The notes under the pieces were generated by a model. That model worked only from the letters and a program-made list of their open reading frames with translations, searched no databases and was not told the DNA's origin. DNA of 64,000 nucleotides from Symploca sp. SIO1C2 (GTDB taxonomy: Bacteria; Cyanobacteriota; Cyanobacteriia; Cyanobacteriales; Coleofasciculaceae), in contig JAAHFP010000021.1 of the NCBI GenBank assembly GCA_010672925.1, forward strand, positions 47,952-111,951. Direction: 5' to 3'. This document shows positions 26,801 through 36,372 of this stretch, piece after piece. Both the position numbers and the translations under genes were made by a program. Within the stretch, counting starts at the first letter, position 1; every line of letters starts with the position of its first letter.

Positions 26801-27510
26801 CCGTACTAGCGATGGGACTCTCGGATGCTGTAGAAGGATTCAACCCCTTGCCTAATGTCCCCCCTGAGCTAGATGTTATTGTCCTGGTAGATGAACAAGA
26901 CTCACGAGGAGTATATTCCGGTAGTCAGTTTCTCAACCAAGAGTTTAACTTAGAGACATTGAGAAAAAATTTGCGGGGGCGTCAGATATTGCACTTAGCT
27001 ACCCACGGCGAATTTGTGCCGGGACGTCCTAAGGAGTCGTACATATTATTAGGTACTGGCGAGAAGTTGGCAATTGCTGATATTTCCAGACTCTATCGAC
27101 AGTTGAGCGATGTGCATTTGGTGGTACTGTCGGCTTGTGAAACTGCTCTTGGTGGCACTGGAGAAGATGGAGTTGAGATTAATGGCATCAGCTACTATTT
27201 CCTCTCTAATGGAGCCAAGGCAGTAATGGCGTCCCTCTGGCTAGTCAACGATGCCAGCACTAGCCAACTGATGCAACAATTCTACGGTAACTTAGCCAAC
27301 AAAACTGCTACTGCACCAATGACCAAAGCTCAAGCACTGCGTCAAGCTCAGTTGAGTATGCTAAATGATAATACCTCAACCACAGACAATACTGACGACA
27401 GAGCATCCATTACCTCTGTCTCAACTTCGGGAACTCCCAATAGCAGTACTGCTGGTTTTTCTCACCCCTACTACTGGGCTCCATTTATTCTGATTGGAAA
27501 TGGATCGTAG
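23839..27510 (+). CDS. Secreted TPR-CHAT protein (caspase-like)
   Basis: 1223 residues. A signal peptide (SLSIVVATLLLSIAPPLELTG, about 12-32, with ALAQAQ-type end) predicts export. About 15 tetratricopeptide repeats of 40 residues (about 50-690) follow, with the recurring A-I-E-Y-A-Q-Q-A/S-L-A-I-A-Q-E pattern. The C-terminal CHAT domain (about 860-1223) keeps the catalytic His in HLATHGEF (near 1053) and Cys in VVLSACETAL (near 1098), plus KAVMASLWLVND. CHAT proteins are clan CD cysteine proteases related to caspases and separase, often held by TPRs until triggered. Such exported forms are common in filamentous cyanobacteria and their targets are unknown. It stands alone, with a GGCAGAA-type heptad run after its stop. 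Confidence 0.93.
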   Translation: MKLPLINRPLKSLSIVVATLLLSIAPPLELTGVTLRISHRLAQAQTTQERQIEADQLLEQGIEQLDNSQPEAALQLFQQALAIYQELKNRQGEGQVLKNIGNTYSALKEYAKAIDYQQQALAIAQELQDRDLEARALNNLGLAYKELGDSAKAIEYYRQALVIAREIASHELEQIALNNLMVIYHALGEPAKVIEYAQQALLTAQKIEHTFLEGRALIYLGEASVSLENYQQGIDYAQQALVVAQETKNGLLETGAFDILSRAHNSLENYQKVIEYAQQGLLAAQKIEHTWLEARALGHLGDAHNLRGEIRKAIEYAEQSLAIAQESEYPAIESWNLITLGDAYYSIGDHLQAIEYGQQSLTIAQEIESSWSQMLALDTLGRAYNSLGQYEKSIKFLQRSLKIAQEIENHSQEGIALLNLSSNYNQLDDYQKAIDLLQQSLAIGRESQNHRLEVQALSNLSNIYSSLNDYEQAIELAEQGWVIAQEIKNPQALMMALISLSVIYESLGDYQKLVEVSQRSLKTARESQNPQLEAIFLNVLGMAYFYQGDTQKTIELAQQSLAIVEQNESQLAEGFALLVSSVAYGELKDYEKAIEMSQRSLAIAQELQDSQFERTAFNHLGGVYRRAGQKQQALAAYQEALAIAQKSQDDATRMNALAGLAQVYRDLNMPVTAITYYKQAVNEIEQVRSNISGLSTNLQESFLQAIWDFDGFTRADFYRDLADLLLSQGRIREAQQVLELLKVQELRDFTGNRSAGGEKPKVSLTHTEEQIKEEYGTLIAFGQKVVECEAKPACNELDQLEQQLDALIVQFNQTVQVIEEKVQNRREKDRAFLDTEDFLRKAQEIVKAQPHTVLIYPFVLDDKIWLLWSSAGGIVQTTDFTEVGQQQLSETVLKFREQLQDPYSEITALQTTGKQLYDWLIKPLEEELQANDIQNLVFSLDRATRYIPMSALFDGEQYLIENYTVSTVLSAKLTDTEARLPSNPQNTSVLAMGLSDAVEGFNPLPNVPPELDVIVLVDEQDSRGVYSGSQFLNQEFNLETLRKNLRGRQILHLATHGEFVPGRPKESYILLGTGEKLAIADISRLYRQLSDVHLVVLSACETALGGTGEDGVEINGISYYFLSNGAKAVMASLWLVNDASTSQLMQQFYGNLANKTATAPMTKAQALRQAQLSMLNDNTSTTDNTDDRASITSVSTSGTPNSSTAGFSHPYYWAPFILIGNGS

Positions 27511-27691
27511 TATAGCAAAAGGCAGAAGGCAGAGGGCAGAAGGAAAACAGTTGACAGGTAAAGGTTTCAGGATTTGGTTTTGTCCTAACCTCCCTGGCGG
27601 TTGCTATAGAAGTAAAAAATCGTACAATCATACTGACATAATTGTATTGTTAAAGAAGTTCGGTTGCGAGTGAGAACACATACAAATAATT

Positions 27692-28531
27692 ATGGATGTT
27701 TGGCAGGCTGATTTTTACCGGCGTCCACTGCAAGATGCTCAGCAGCAAGTACTGTGGGAATTGTTGATTTGTGACTCGAGGGGGAGTTTTACCTACTCTG
27801 CCTTTTGTCCCCAGCAGTTAATTAGTACGGATTGGTTAGTGGAGCAGTTGCATCAAGCTTCAACAGTACACGGATTACCGGAAGTTATTCAAGCATTTCG
27901 CCCCCAGTCCCTGAATTTACTCGCCACTGCGGGGAAACAATTGGGTATCCCAGTGACAGGAACTAGACATACTATTGCTCTCAAGCACAAGTTACTCGAA
28001 AGTGCTGCCCAATACTCTCAGCAAGATAATTACACCGGTGAGGCTTATAACCCCCTTGCTCTTGACAAGCTACCACCAGTACCCCTGCCCGAAAATCTTT
28101 GGGGCGATCGCTGGCGCTTTGCGACTCTCCCCGCAGGTAATATAGTAGAAGCATTCCGCGATCGCCCCATTCCAATTTTACAAATGCCAGAATCTCTCTT
28201 GCCCCTAAATTTAGGTCTGGCATCCACTGTACCAGTACCAGGAATAGTGATTGATGGGGGACGCCAGTCAATGAATCTAGCACTTTGGCTTCAGGATGCT
28301 CAACCTGTTGCCCTAAACTATATCCCTGGTGCGCCAGATGGGTTAATCTTAGAAGCTGGGTTAGTTGATCGGTGGGTAGTTGCTACTTTTGAGGATCAAG
28401 AGGTAGCAGCAGCAGCAAAGAAATATCAACAGCGTCAGCAGCAAAGTCAAGGTTTACATTTTTTGTTGGTGCAACCGGATGATTCAGGAATGACTTACAC
28501 CGGTTTTTGGTTATTACAGAATATCGACTGA
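27692..28531 (+). CDS. Tab2/Atab2 family RNA-binding protein (DUF1092)
   Basis: 279 residues, normal for cyanobacterial Tab2. It opens with VWQADFYRRPLQD and ends with MTYTGFWLLQNID, both typical of the family. In algae and plants the homologue binds the psaB 5' leader and promotes photosystem I (and II) protein synthesis; the cyanobacterial role is presumed similar. The gene is single; GACGCGG and TTCTGCC repeat runs follow it (28565-28600 and 28672-28700). Confidence 0.9.
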   Translation: MDVWQADFYRRPLQDAQQQVLWELLICDSRGSFTYSAFCPQQLISTDWLVEQLHQASTVHGLPEVIQAFRPQSLNLLATAGKQLGIPVTGTRHTIALKHKLLESAAQYSQQDNYTGEAYNPLALDKLPPVPLPENLWGDRWRFATLPAGNIVEAFRDRPIPILQMPESLLPLNLGLASTVPVPGIVIDGGRQSMNLALWLQDAQPVALNYIPGAPDGLILEAGLVDRWVVATFEDQEVAAAAKKYQQRQQQSQGLHFLLVQPDDSGMTYTGFWLLQNID

Positions 28532-28823
28532 TACCATGTCCGATTGAATACTTATCATTAAAGCTGACGCGGAGACACGAGGACGCGGGGACGCGGAGAA
28601 TTTTTATCGTAAGCAATTAGACGGATAAACAATGATAATTCTTTTCTATCTTGCAACCTTCTTCCTTTCCTTCTGCCCTCTGCCTTCTGCCTTCTGCCTT
28701 ATTGTCACCAAAGTGTAAGCATTTAACCGGACATGATCTTGGTTGTAGGTTAAGCAAATATGAAGTAGATTTGATCTAATATCCTAAAAATACTTTTAAT
28801 CAAAGATTTCTCCCTCAAAATTC

Positions 28824-29777
28824 ATGGAAGGGCTCTGGCTAGAAAACAAGAAACTGCAATTACGCACTGACCTCCCTACACCTGAACCAGCTTCCGGTGA
28901 AGCCCTAGTACGTGTCTTGCAAGCTGGTGTTTGTAACACCGACTTAGAATTAATTAGAGGTTACTACCCCTACACTGGGATTATAGGTCATGAGTTCGTC
29001 GGAGTTGTTGAACAAGGACCACAAGAACTGCTAGACCAGAGAGTAGTTGGAGAAATCAACGCTGCCTGTGGTCAATGCTACTTTTGTAAGAAAGGGCAAC
29101 CAACACATTGCGAAAATCGTACTGTTTTGGGTATCATTAATCGCGATGGAGCCTTTGCCAACTATCTCAGCTTACCCATAGAGAATCTTCATCTTGTCCC
29201 TGAATCGATAAGTACAGATGCTGCAACCTTTACCGAACCTTTAGCAGCAGCCCTAGAAATCCAGCAACAGGTGTCTGTGGATTCAGATAAGCGAGTACTA
29301 GTAATTGGAGATGGGAAATTGGGACAGCTGGTGGCGCAAACGTTAGCTATCACTGGTTGCGAATTACTGGCAGTGGGGCGTCATCGGGAGAAGTTAGCCA
29401 ACTTGGAGGCACGGGGTATTAAAACCGGTTTTGCTGATGCTGTCGTTGGCAGAAGTTTCGACATTTCGGTGGAATGTACTGGTAATCAAGAAGGATTTGC
29501 GATCGCTCTTCAAGCTTTACGTCCACGGGGAACCCTAGTACTCAAAAGTACCTACGCAGGTAAGCTAACTATTGATGCTTCTTCTATAGTAGTTGATGAA
29601 ATCACAGTAATTGGTTCCCGCTGTGGTCCCTTTCCCGCAGCCCTCCAATTGCTGGCAGAGGGCAAAGTAGATGTAGAAAGACTTATTCAGGCTCGCTACC
29701 CTTTGAGCGAAGGTCTTACAGCCTTTGAACATGCTCAGCGTCGGGGTGTATTAAAAGTATTACTGAATATGACCTGA
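28824..29777 (+). CDS. Zinc-dependent medium-chain alcohol dehydrogenase
   Basis: 317 residues, somewhat short for the family. Catalytic zinc residues: Cys in GVCNTDLEL and His-Glu in GHEFVG. Structural zinc: four Cys in CGQCYFCKKGQPTHC. NAD(P) site: VLVIGDGKLGQLVAQTLA. The substrate cannot be told; it is close to the threonine/sorbitol dehydrogenase-like branch. It is a single gene, followed by a palindrome that may end the transcript. Confidence 0.88.
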   Translation: MEGLWLENKKLQLRTDLPTPEPASGEALVRVLQAGVCNTDLELIRGYYPYTGIIGHEFVGVVEQGPQELLDQRVVGEINAACGQCYFCKKGQPTHCENRTVLGIINRDGAFANYLSLPIENLHLVPESISTDAATFTEPLAAALEIQQQVSVDSDKRVLVIGDGKLGQLVAQTLAITGCELLAVGRHREKLANLEARGIKTGFADAVVGRSFDISVECTGNQEGFAIALQALRPRGTLVLKSTYAGKLTIDASSIVVDEITVIGSRCGPFPAALQLLAEGKVDVERLIQARYPLSEGLTAFEHAQRRGVLKVLLNMT

Positions 29778-29811
29778 AGTACCTAGCTTCCAATCTTGAA
29801 ATTGAGAAGAT

Positions 29812-29841
29812 TGTAGAGACGTTGCATGCAACGTTTCTACA
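29812..29841. repeat. 30-bp palindrome, possible terminator
   Basis: TGTAGAGACGTTGCATGCAA continues into its inverse complement with one mismatch. This is a familiar dispersed palindrome in cyanobacterial spacers. It lies 35 bp after the dehydrogenase stop. Confidence 0.65.
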
Positions 29842-30646
29842 GGATTTCGGAATTGTTGATCTTATCCCCTGAAGCCTGAAGGGGTAACTACAAGCATATG
29901 CTCACATCTTGCACCAGTACATAAATACTTAATTTCTTCTTTGAGGGCAATCAATTTTAGTACGGAAACAATCAGATCTTTTGACTTTCTGAGTGTTTCC
30001 GTTTTTTGCCCTTTATTTAATTTTTTTGCTCCTTGTTTGTCTTCCGTAAAATTACGTAAAACTGTTCGTAGTTGGTCTTCCGTAAAATTACGTAAAACGT
30101 AGCTAAACTGTATTAAAACCTTCCTCAAACCCTAAGTATATAATTCCCAACACATTATTCTTTCACAAAACAGATTTGTTAATTTTTGTAACTATCCTAT
30201 GGTAACCAGATTTGCCATAAGAGGGATGATTACTCGCGAAGAAAGTCTTGTGTCAAGTTTCATTGGTTACACATCTGACACAGGACAAATGCTCAATAAC
30301 TCATAGACTTCTTACAAAAGTTAGAATTGCTCTCTTTTTGCCTTCTTCCCAAGGAAAGTAATAACTTCTTCTTTCATTCTCCTTTTAATGGATAAGTTCA
30401 GATAGACAGTATAGATGATAGTAAGTTAATTTGGTATAACATTCGTCAAACATGCATTACCCTTTCATCAAGGCGCAACTACAGTAAATAATAATAGTTC
30501 CAAAAACATTAGAAACTATTCTTACTCTTGTGCTCAAGAGTGAGCAAGTTAAGGGTATTTAATTTTTCATGTTTAATTTTAAAACACAGCTATTTTAGCT
30601 ATATTGGTGCATCTAATAATTTAAATTTTTCGGCAAAAAAAGCTTA
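29842..30646. other. 0.8-kb spacer before the chemotaxis operon
   Basis: Holds a direct pair TCTTCCGTAAAATTACGTAA (near 30041 and 30076) and a motif CTCACATCTTGCAC (near 29909) repeated at about 31957. An 88-codon frame on the minus strand here is not convincing. The operon promoter should be in the AT-rich last 250 bp, but no clear boxes were seen. Confidence 0.45.
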
Positions 30647-31936
30647 ATGGAACAATTTTCTTCTACGTCTAGGGGAAATGGCGTTGCTTCAGCTATGAAA
30701 ATTTTACCCGTTGCTCAGGGATTGAAAGAGGTAACTATGTCTGCCAAACAAATCACACCTGTTATCTCTATGAACTTTTTGACTACATTGAAACCTGTTC
30801 GCTTTCTCAAAACTTTAAAAAGACTTCAGTTCAGTGGTCAATTAGTGCTGACAGGTTCCCAAGGAGAAGAATGGCTATTTTATCTCTACCGAGGAAGTAT
30901 TATGTACGCCACAGGTGGAATTCATACAGTCAGACGGTGGCATCGAAATTTAGCTGTTCACTGCTCTCAAATGCTTGCTAATACATCAGCTTGGCGAGAT
31001 ATTTTGGCAGGTATCAATACTACAGACTTCACTAACTGCTGGGAATATCAGCTGTTGTGTATATGGATAGCAAGACGAGACATTACTCAGGTACAAGTAG
31101 CTCAAGTCATCCGTTCTGGTATCGCAGAAGTTTTGTTTGATATAGCAAAAGTAAGCAATGTAACTCATCAAATCAAGCCAGATAACTCCTTATCTAGCCA
31201 ACTTCCCCTGATTGATGTAGATGAAGCAATCAAACAAGTGGAACAGCAATGGCAAGCTTGGCAAGAGCCTAAGATTATTCATTATTCCCCCAACCAGGCT
31301 CCTGTCATAAAGCAAGCAAAAAAACTTCAGGAACGCAGTTCTACAGACATCTACCAAACCATCACCAAATTATTAGATGGACAACACAGTTTACGAGATT
31401 TGGCGGTGCAAACTAAGCGAGATGTGGTGGCATTAACCCATTTAATCTTGCCCTATATTCAATTGGGGTGGGTGGAGTTAATTACCATCCCTGATTTACC
31501 GACTCCAGTTAGTGGAGAAAAGTTACCAACACCACCCAAAAAAGACTCTACCAGAGTATTAGTAGCCTGTGTAGATGACAGTTTGCAGGTGCGTCAAACG
31601 ATGGAAAAGCTACTCACAACAGCAGGTTATCAGTTTTTAGGTGTGGAAGATGGTGTGCGATCACTTGGCATTCTGTTAACCCGCAAGCCAGATTTCATTT
31701 TTTTAGACTTGGTAATGCCAAACACTAACGGCTACGAAATTTGCACTCAGTTACGCAAGCTTTCTAGTTTTCGTGATACTCCAATCGTGATTTTAACTGG
31801 AAACGATGGTTTTGCTAACCGACTCCGCTCTAATTTTGCTGGAGCTTCAGATTTTGTCAGCAAACCATTCGATACTAAAACAGTGCTAGACGTAATTGAC
31901 AAACACCTAAAGCAGGATGCTGTCATTAGTCATTAG
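30647..31936 (+). CDS. PatA/PixG-type response regulator (DUF4388 + REC)
   Basis: 429 residues. The N-terminal PATAN (DUF4388) domain (about 40-140) includes LKRLQFSGQLVLTG and WLFYLYRGSIMYATGG. A helical middle (about 160-290) leads to a C-terminal receiver (about 302-425) with the acidic pair in ACVDDS, phospho-acceptor Asp in FIFLDLVMPN and Lys in VSKPFD. In Synechocystis the first gene of each tax locus (pixG, pilG) encodes this type; it controls type IV pilus motors downstream of CheA. Here it is first of a seven-gene set in the same order as the pix locus. Confidence 0.88.
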   Translation: MEQFSSTSRGNGVASAMKILPVAQGLKEVTMSAKQITPVISMNFLTTLKPVRFLKTLKRLQFSGQLVLTGSQGEEWLFYLYRGSIMYATGGIHTVRRWHRNLAVHCSQMLANTSAWRDILAGINTTDFTNCWEYQLLCIWIARRDITQVQVAQVIRSGIAEVLFDIAKVSNVTHQIKPDNSLSSQLPLIDVDEAIKQVEQQWQAWQEPKIIHYSPNQAPVIKQAKKLQERSSTDIYQTITKLLDGQHSLRDLAVQTKRDVVALTHLILPYIQLGWVELITIPDLPTPVSGEKLPTPPKKDSTRVLVACVDDSLQVRQTMEKLLTTAGYQFLGVEDGVRSLGILLTRKPDFIFLDLVMPNTNGYEICTQLRKLSSFRDTPIVILTGNDGFANRLRSNFAGASDFVSKPFDTKTVLDVIDKHLKQDAVISH

Positions 31937-32207
31937 TCATTAGTCGTTTGTCATTCTCACATCTTGCACTAGTACAAGAATACTTATTAATGTCAATCAG
32001 AAAATCAATTCCAATACTGAAACGTTCAAATTTTATTGCTTTTGCCTATTGTCTGTTCCCTGCTGCCTACTGGACATATAGCTGATTTGTTTAGTTAGTC
32101 TAAACTCCAATTTGTTATTTGTCTTTCATTAGCTTTGACAATAGCCAATGACCAATGACTAATGACCAATAACCAATAACCATTTTTTTATTAATGAGGT
32201 GAATTTT

Positions 32208-32573
32208 ATGGGTACTGCCCTAGTTGTTGAAGATTCCTTAACAGATGTGAAAATTCTCTCCAGTTGCCTACAGCGAGGAGGAATAAATGTTTTAATTGCT
32301 CAAAGTGGAGAAGAAGCCCTCTCCAAAATTACTAGTTATACACCTGATGTCATCATTTTAGACATTGTTCTACCTGGTTGCAGTGGCTTTGAGCTTTGTC
32401 GCGAACTAAAAGCAGACAATAACACTAGTAGTATTCCCATTGTTATGTGCTCCACAAAAAAAGGTGAGATGGATAAATTTTGGGGCATGAAGCAGGGAGC
32501 AGATGCTTACTTACCGAAACCAATTGACCAGGAAGAATTGGTACGCACTGTGAAAAACTTAATCAAAATTTAA
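32208..32573 (+). CDS. CheY-like response regulator (PixH/PilH type)
   Basis: 121 residues from the ATG at 32208, chosen because GAGGTG lies 6 bases upstream; a GTG at 32199 would add three residues. Single receiver domain: acidic pair in VVEDSLTD, phospho-Asp in VIILDIVLPG, Thr/Ser in VMCSTKKG, Lys in YLPKPID. Expected to be phosphorylated by the CheA at 39463 and to act with, or as phosphate sink for, the PatA-like regulator. An inverted set of heptad arrays fills the space on both sides. Confidence 0.9.
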   Translation: MGTALVVEDSLTDVKILSSCLQRGGINVLIAQSGEEALSKITSYTPDVIILDIVLPGCSGFELCRELKADNNTSSIPIVMCSTKKGEMDKFWGMKQGADAYLPKPIDQEELVRTVKNLIKI

Positions 32574-32581
32574 TTTTGTTA

Positions 32582-32727
32582 TTAGTCATTAGTCATTGGT
32601 CATTGGTCATTGTTCATTGGTCATTGTCAAAGCCCACGAAGGACAAATAACAAACAACAAACAACAAATGACAAATGACAAACATCAAACAACAAACAAC
32701 AAATGACAAATGACAAACATCAAATCG
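32582..32727. repeat. Inverted heptad arrays between cheY and cheW
   Basis: Left half GTCATTA/GTCATTG units, right half ACAAACA/ACAAATGAC units: the halves are roughly inverse complements and could form a long hairpin. The cheW start codon lies in the right half. A similar array (about 31920-31960) precedes cheY. Confidence 0.85.
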
Positions 32728-33221
32728 TAAGAGAACAATTTTTGCGGTTACATCTTGCGCTTAATACGACAGCACTACTACCACTGCAACAACTGACGGA
32801 GGTACTAACTATTCCTATCGGTCAGATTGTGCCTATTCCCCACATGAAACCTTGGGTAATGGGTGTCTACAACTGGCGAGGTGAGGTTCTCTGGATGGTT
32901 GATTTAGGTCATTTAGTCGGACTCACTCCCTGGTATCAAAAGACTAGTAGTGCTTCAACTCATAAAGCCGTTGTACTACGTGTTAATCGCGCTAGTACTA
33001 GCTCTACCAAAGAGAAGAGCCAGATGCTAGGGTTAGTTGTTAAGCAGATAGAAGATATTGAGTGGTGTAATCCAGATGCAATTCAATCTCCACCATCATC
33101 CACAGTAACTGCTGAATTAGTTCCTTTTTTGCGTGGCTACTGGCTGAAAACTAACGGCGACATTTTAACAGTTTTAGACGGACAAGCCATTATGAGAGCG
33201 ATGCCAAGCCATGAACAGTAA
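32703..33221 (+). CDS. cheW: CheW-like adaptor (PixI type)
   Basis: 172 residues. CheW fold with LRLHLALNTTALLPLQQL, the GVYNWRGEVLWMVDLGHLVG core and a C-terminal LTVLDGQAIM. It couples receptors to CheA. The first residues MTNDKHQ are encoded by the heptad array; the next ATG, seven bases on, meets a stop after six codons, so only the ATG at 32703 works. The true conserved start of the fold is near QIVREQFL. Confidence 0.88.
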   Translation: MTNDKHQIVREQFLRLHLALNTTALLPLQQLTEVLTIPIGQIVPIPHMKPWVMGVYNWRGEVLWMVDLGHLVGLTPWYQKTSSASTHKAVVLRVNRASTSSTKEKSQMLGLVVKQIEDIEWCNPDAIQSPPSSTVTAELVPFLRGYWLKTNGDILTVLDGQAIMRAMPSHEQ

Positions 33222-33343
33222 GCTTTGTGCCTGAAAAATTGTGAATTGGTTCTGACGCGGGGATACAGAGACGAGAAGATGCGGAGATGAGGGAGATAAA
33301 AAGACATTTCTAATTAACAATTACCAATTATCAATTAACTGAC

Positions 33344-36217
33344 ATGACTCAGATACCTTCCAAATTTATCAGCAAAAACTTTACCAATACTGACACATCA
33401 ACATCTGAAAACATTCAAGTTGAAAGTCAAACGGCTAGCGACGATTTCTCTTCCTCCTCTGCTTGGCAGCAGTCCTCTCCCGTAAAAACACCCCAAATCC
33501 TTGTTCCAGAAGAAATAGAGCCGGAAGTACAGAATCTGCAAACTTCTATTCGACAAGAACCAGTTCGTTGGTGGCAACGAATCAGTGTCAGAGCTAAAGC
33601 CACAGGTTTAGCCATTGTCATCGGTATTACTCCAGTGTTGGCAATTGGTTCAATCGCCTATTACTTTGCTAACCAATCCATCACTGAGCAAATTAAAAAA
33701 GAAAAGCAACAACGTGCTGTTCAACTTGCTAATAAAATCAATGTCTTCATGAGTGACCGATTCGCAGATATTCAGGTACTCGGACAACTGCCCATTTTCA
33801 CTAACTCTCAGATATTCCAGGCTACCTCTGTTGAGGAAAAGGTAGCTTTATTAGACCGCTATGTCAAACTTTACGGAGTCTATAATAGTGTCGCTCTGTT
33901 CGATCTCAATGGAGACACTGTTGTACAAGCTCAAGGCAATCCAGTACCCAACCACAAAACTCGAGACTACTATGAGCGCATCATGAAAACCGGTCAGCCG
34001 ACCATTAACCCACCCTCACTCTCCAGAACTACCGGAACCTTGAGTATGCACATTGCTTCACCGGTTAAGGAAATAGGTACGGGAAATATTACCGGCATGG
34101 TGCGCTTCCAGCTGCCAGTACAAGGTTTAGACAAAATAGCTCAAGACTACAGCACTCAAGGAGACAGCTACTATGTCATTGATAATGCAGGCAAGTACTT
34201 TCTTGCTTCTGGCTCTCAGGAGAGAATCAATAAACCAGCCCAAGAACATTTTGCTAGGTATGCTCAACTCAAGGCAGCAAACCAGCTGGACTCGGTGATA
34301 GACGTTAACCTTGATGATGGCTCTTTGCAACTGTTAACCTACGCACCTCTGGAAAACTTAGCTGGCTTGGAAGAACTAGATTTTGGGGTATTAATTGCCA
34401 GCGACTTAGCAACTGCCTTTGCACCCCAAAGACAATTACTGTTAACCATAGCTTTGGGAACATTGCTGACGGCGTTGCTGGTTAGTGCCATCGCCACTAC
34501 CATTGCTAATCGAGCTACCCGTCCTCTCCTAGCTGCTGCAGATGCAGTAGAGAAAATTGGTCAAGGAGAATTGGACACTCAGTTGGCAGTTCAAGGGAAA
34601 GACGAACTTGCTGTATTGGGAGTGAACATCAATAATATGGCTGCTCAGCTCAAAAGTTTCGTGCAGGAACAAGCACTGGCAACCAAGCAAGCACAGTTAT
34701 TAGCGGAAGTGAACAGTGCTCGTTCCCTTGGTAGCCAAGCCTTACAAGAAATCTTTAACACAACGGTAAAAGGAGTCCGCAAACTCTTAAAAGCAGACCG
34801 GGTACTCATTTATCGCTTTCACTCGGACTCTCATGGAGAGGTTATCGCAGAATCAGTAGCATCTGATTTGCCTTCAGTTTTCGACGATAAATTTCAGTAT
34901 CCCCCGATTTCCCAGGAACTCCTCAACACTTACCGCAAGGGTCTTGTTGTTCCCCACAATGATCTGATGATGGCAGATTTGACTATGGAACAACTGCCAT
35001 TAATCGAGAGTTTCGCCATCAAAGCCCGTATAGAAGTACCAATTCTCCATGAAGGTCAACTATTTAGTCTATTGAGTATTCACCATTGTTTAGCTCCCCA
35101 CGATTGGCAAGCATCAGAAATTGCTTTCCTCCAGCAATTGGCTACTCAGCTAGAGTTTTCCTTAGACCGGGTGATTCTCCTAGAGCAGACGGAAAAACTA
35201 GCTCAAGAGCAGCAGCAGCTTAAAGAAAAATTGCAACAGCGAGCTTTGGAACTACTCGAAGAAGTAGAGCCAGTGGGAAAGGGAGACCTTACCATCCGGG
35301 CTAACGTCACAGAAGATGAAATCGGTACAATTGCCGACTCTTACAATGCCACCGTCGAAAACTTGCGGCAAATTGTGCTCCAGGTGCAAGCCACTGCCAG
35401 CCAGGTAACCAAAACTACCAGTAGCAATGAGCCTGTAGTCCGAGCACTATCCAAAGAAGCCTTGCGGCAAACGGAGGAAATTGCTATGGCTTTGAACCGG
35501 ACACAAGAAATGAACCAATCGATGCAATTAGTAGCTGTTAATGCTCAGCAAGCACAAGTCGCGGTTCAAGAAGCTTCTCAGATCGTGGAAGAAGGGGATG
35601 CTATTATGAACCAGACAGTGGAGGGCATTCTAGAAGTCCAAGGAACGATATCAGAAGCAGCTAAAAAAGTCAAACTTCTAGGAGAATCTTCTCAAAAGAT
35701 TTCGGCAGTAGTGAAACTAATTAATACCTTTGCTGCTCAAACTAACTTGTTAGCGCTCAATGCTTCAATGGAAGCAGCTAGAGCCGGAGAAGAGGGTCGA
35801 GGTTTTGCTGTTGTTGCTAACCAAGTGCGATCGCTAGCGCGGCAATCAGCAGAAGCCTCAGCAGAAATTAAACAACTGGTGGCAGGTATTCAGGCAGAAA
35901 CCCATGAGGTGGTAGCAGTAATGGAAGCTGGTACTGAACAAGTAGCAACAGGTACCAGATTGGTAGAGGAAACTCGTCATAGTCTTAACAAAATTACTCT
36001 GACTTCTACTGAGATTAGTACCTTGGTTGAGGCCATTGCCCAGGCAACAGTTTTGCAATCAGTTGCTTCTGAATCAGTGACTACAAGCATGACCGATGTG
36101 GCCAAAATTGCTACCAAAACTTCCTTAGAAGCCAGTAGTGTTTCTTCTTCCTTTGAACAACTTCAGGCAGTTGCTCAATTGCTTCAGGCAGAAGTTGGTC
36201 GATTTAAGTTGAGTTAG
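33344..36217 (+). CDS. Methyl-accepting chemotaxis protein with GAF (PixJ type)
   Basis: 957 residues. A Ser/Gln-rich N-terminus leads to a first membrane helix (about 85-110), a periplasmic Cache-type sensor (about 112-360), a second helix ([20 protein letters not shown], about 365-385), HAMP, a GAF domain (about 460-610), a second HAMP ([20 protein letters not shown]) and the MCP signalling domain with [20 protein letters not shown] and [15 protein letters not shown]. In Synechocystis PixJ1 the GAF domains carry a bilin and sense light. Here no Cys is found where the bilin attaches (segment [17 protein letters not shown]), so light sensing is doubtful. Confidence 0.92.
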   Translation: MTQIPSKFISKNFTNTDTSTSENIQVESQTASDDFSSSSAWQQSSPVKTPQILVPEEIEPEVQNLQTSIRQEPVRWWQRISVRAKATGLAIVIGITPVLAIGSIAYYFANQSITEQIKKEKQQRAVQLANKINVFMSDRFADIQVLGQLPIFTNSQIFQATSVEEKVALLDRYVKLYGVYNSVALFDLNGDTVVQAQGNPVPNHKTRDYYERIMKTGQPTINPPSLSRTTGTLSMHIASPVKEIGTGNITGMVRFQLPVQGLDKIAQDYSTQGDSYYVIDNAGKYFLASGSQERINKPAQEHFARYAQLKAANQLDSVIDVNLDDGSLQLLTYAPLENLAGLEELDFGVLIASDLATAFAPQRQLLLTIALGTLLTALLVSAIATTIANRATRPLLAAADAVEKIGQGELDTQLAVQGKDELAVLGVNINNMAAQLKSFVQEQALATKQAQLLAEVNSARSLGSQALQEIFNTTVKGVRKLLKADRVLIYRFHSDSHGEVIAESVASDLPSVFDDKFQYPPISQELLNTYRKGLVVPHNDLMMADLTMEQLPLIESFAIKARIEVPILHEGQLFSLLSIHHCLAPHDWQASEIAFLQQLATQLEFSLDRVILLEQTEKLAQEQQQLKEKLQQRALELLEEVEPVGKGDLTIRANVTEDEIGTIADSYNATVENLRQIVLQVQATASQVTKTTSSNEPVVRALSKEALRQTEEIAMALNRTQEMNQSMQLVAVNAQQAQVAVQEASQIVEEGDAIMNQTVEGILEVQGTISEAAKKVKLLGESSQKISAVVKLINTFAAQTNLLALNASMEAARAGEEGRGFAVVANQVRSLARQSAEASAEIKQLVAGIQAETHEVVAVMEAGTEQVATGTRLVEETRHSLNKITLTSTEISTLVEAIAQATVLQSVASESVTTSMTDVAKIATKTSLEASSVSSSFEQLQAVAQLLQAEVGRFKLS

Positions 36218-36225
36218 TGCTTTGA

Positions 36226-36256
36226 AGGCAGGAGGCAGGAGGCAGGAGGCAGAAGG
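36226..36256. repeat. GGCAGGA heptad array after the first MCP gene
   Basis: Four to five GGCAGGA units start a few bases after the stop codon. The same heptad occurs inside tsaB (59743-59780) and at a truncated toxin (56616-56632). Confidence 0.85.
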
Positions 36257-36372
36257 AAAGAAAGTTTGGAAGGGAAGCTTTTTCATCTTGTTTAACTGGC
36301 GGGTTATTTTCATCTCCACTGCACTAGTTGTTAGTTTCTTGTTATTTATTGTTTGTTTTGATACATTAGTAT

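Noticed and set aside
29862..30128. 88-codon frame on the minus strand with an internal VLRNFTED duplication
   Set aside because: The duplication is a direct DNA repeat in an AT-rich spacer; no ribosome site and no known family. Left as spacer.
32582..32727. Heptad arrays as site-specific attachment sites
   Set aside because: No integrase in the window, and the array class is scattered through genes and spacers alike.
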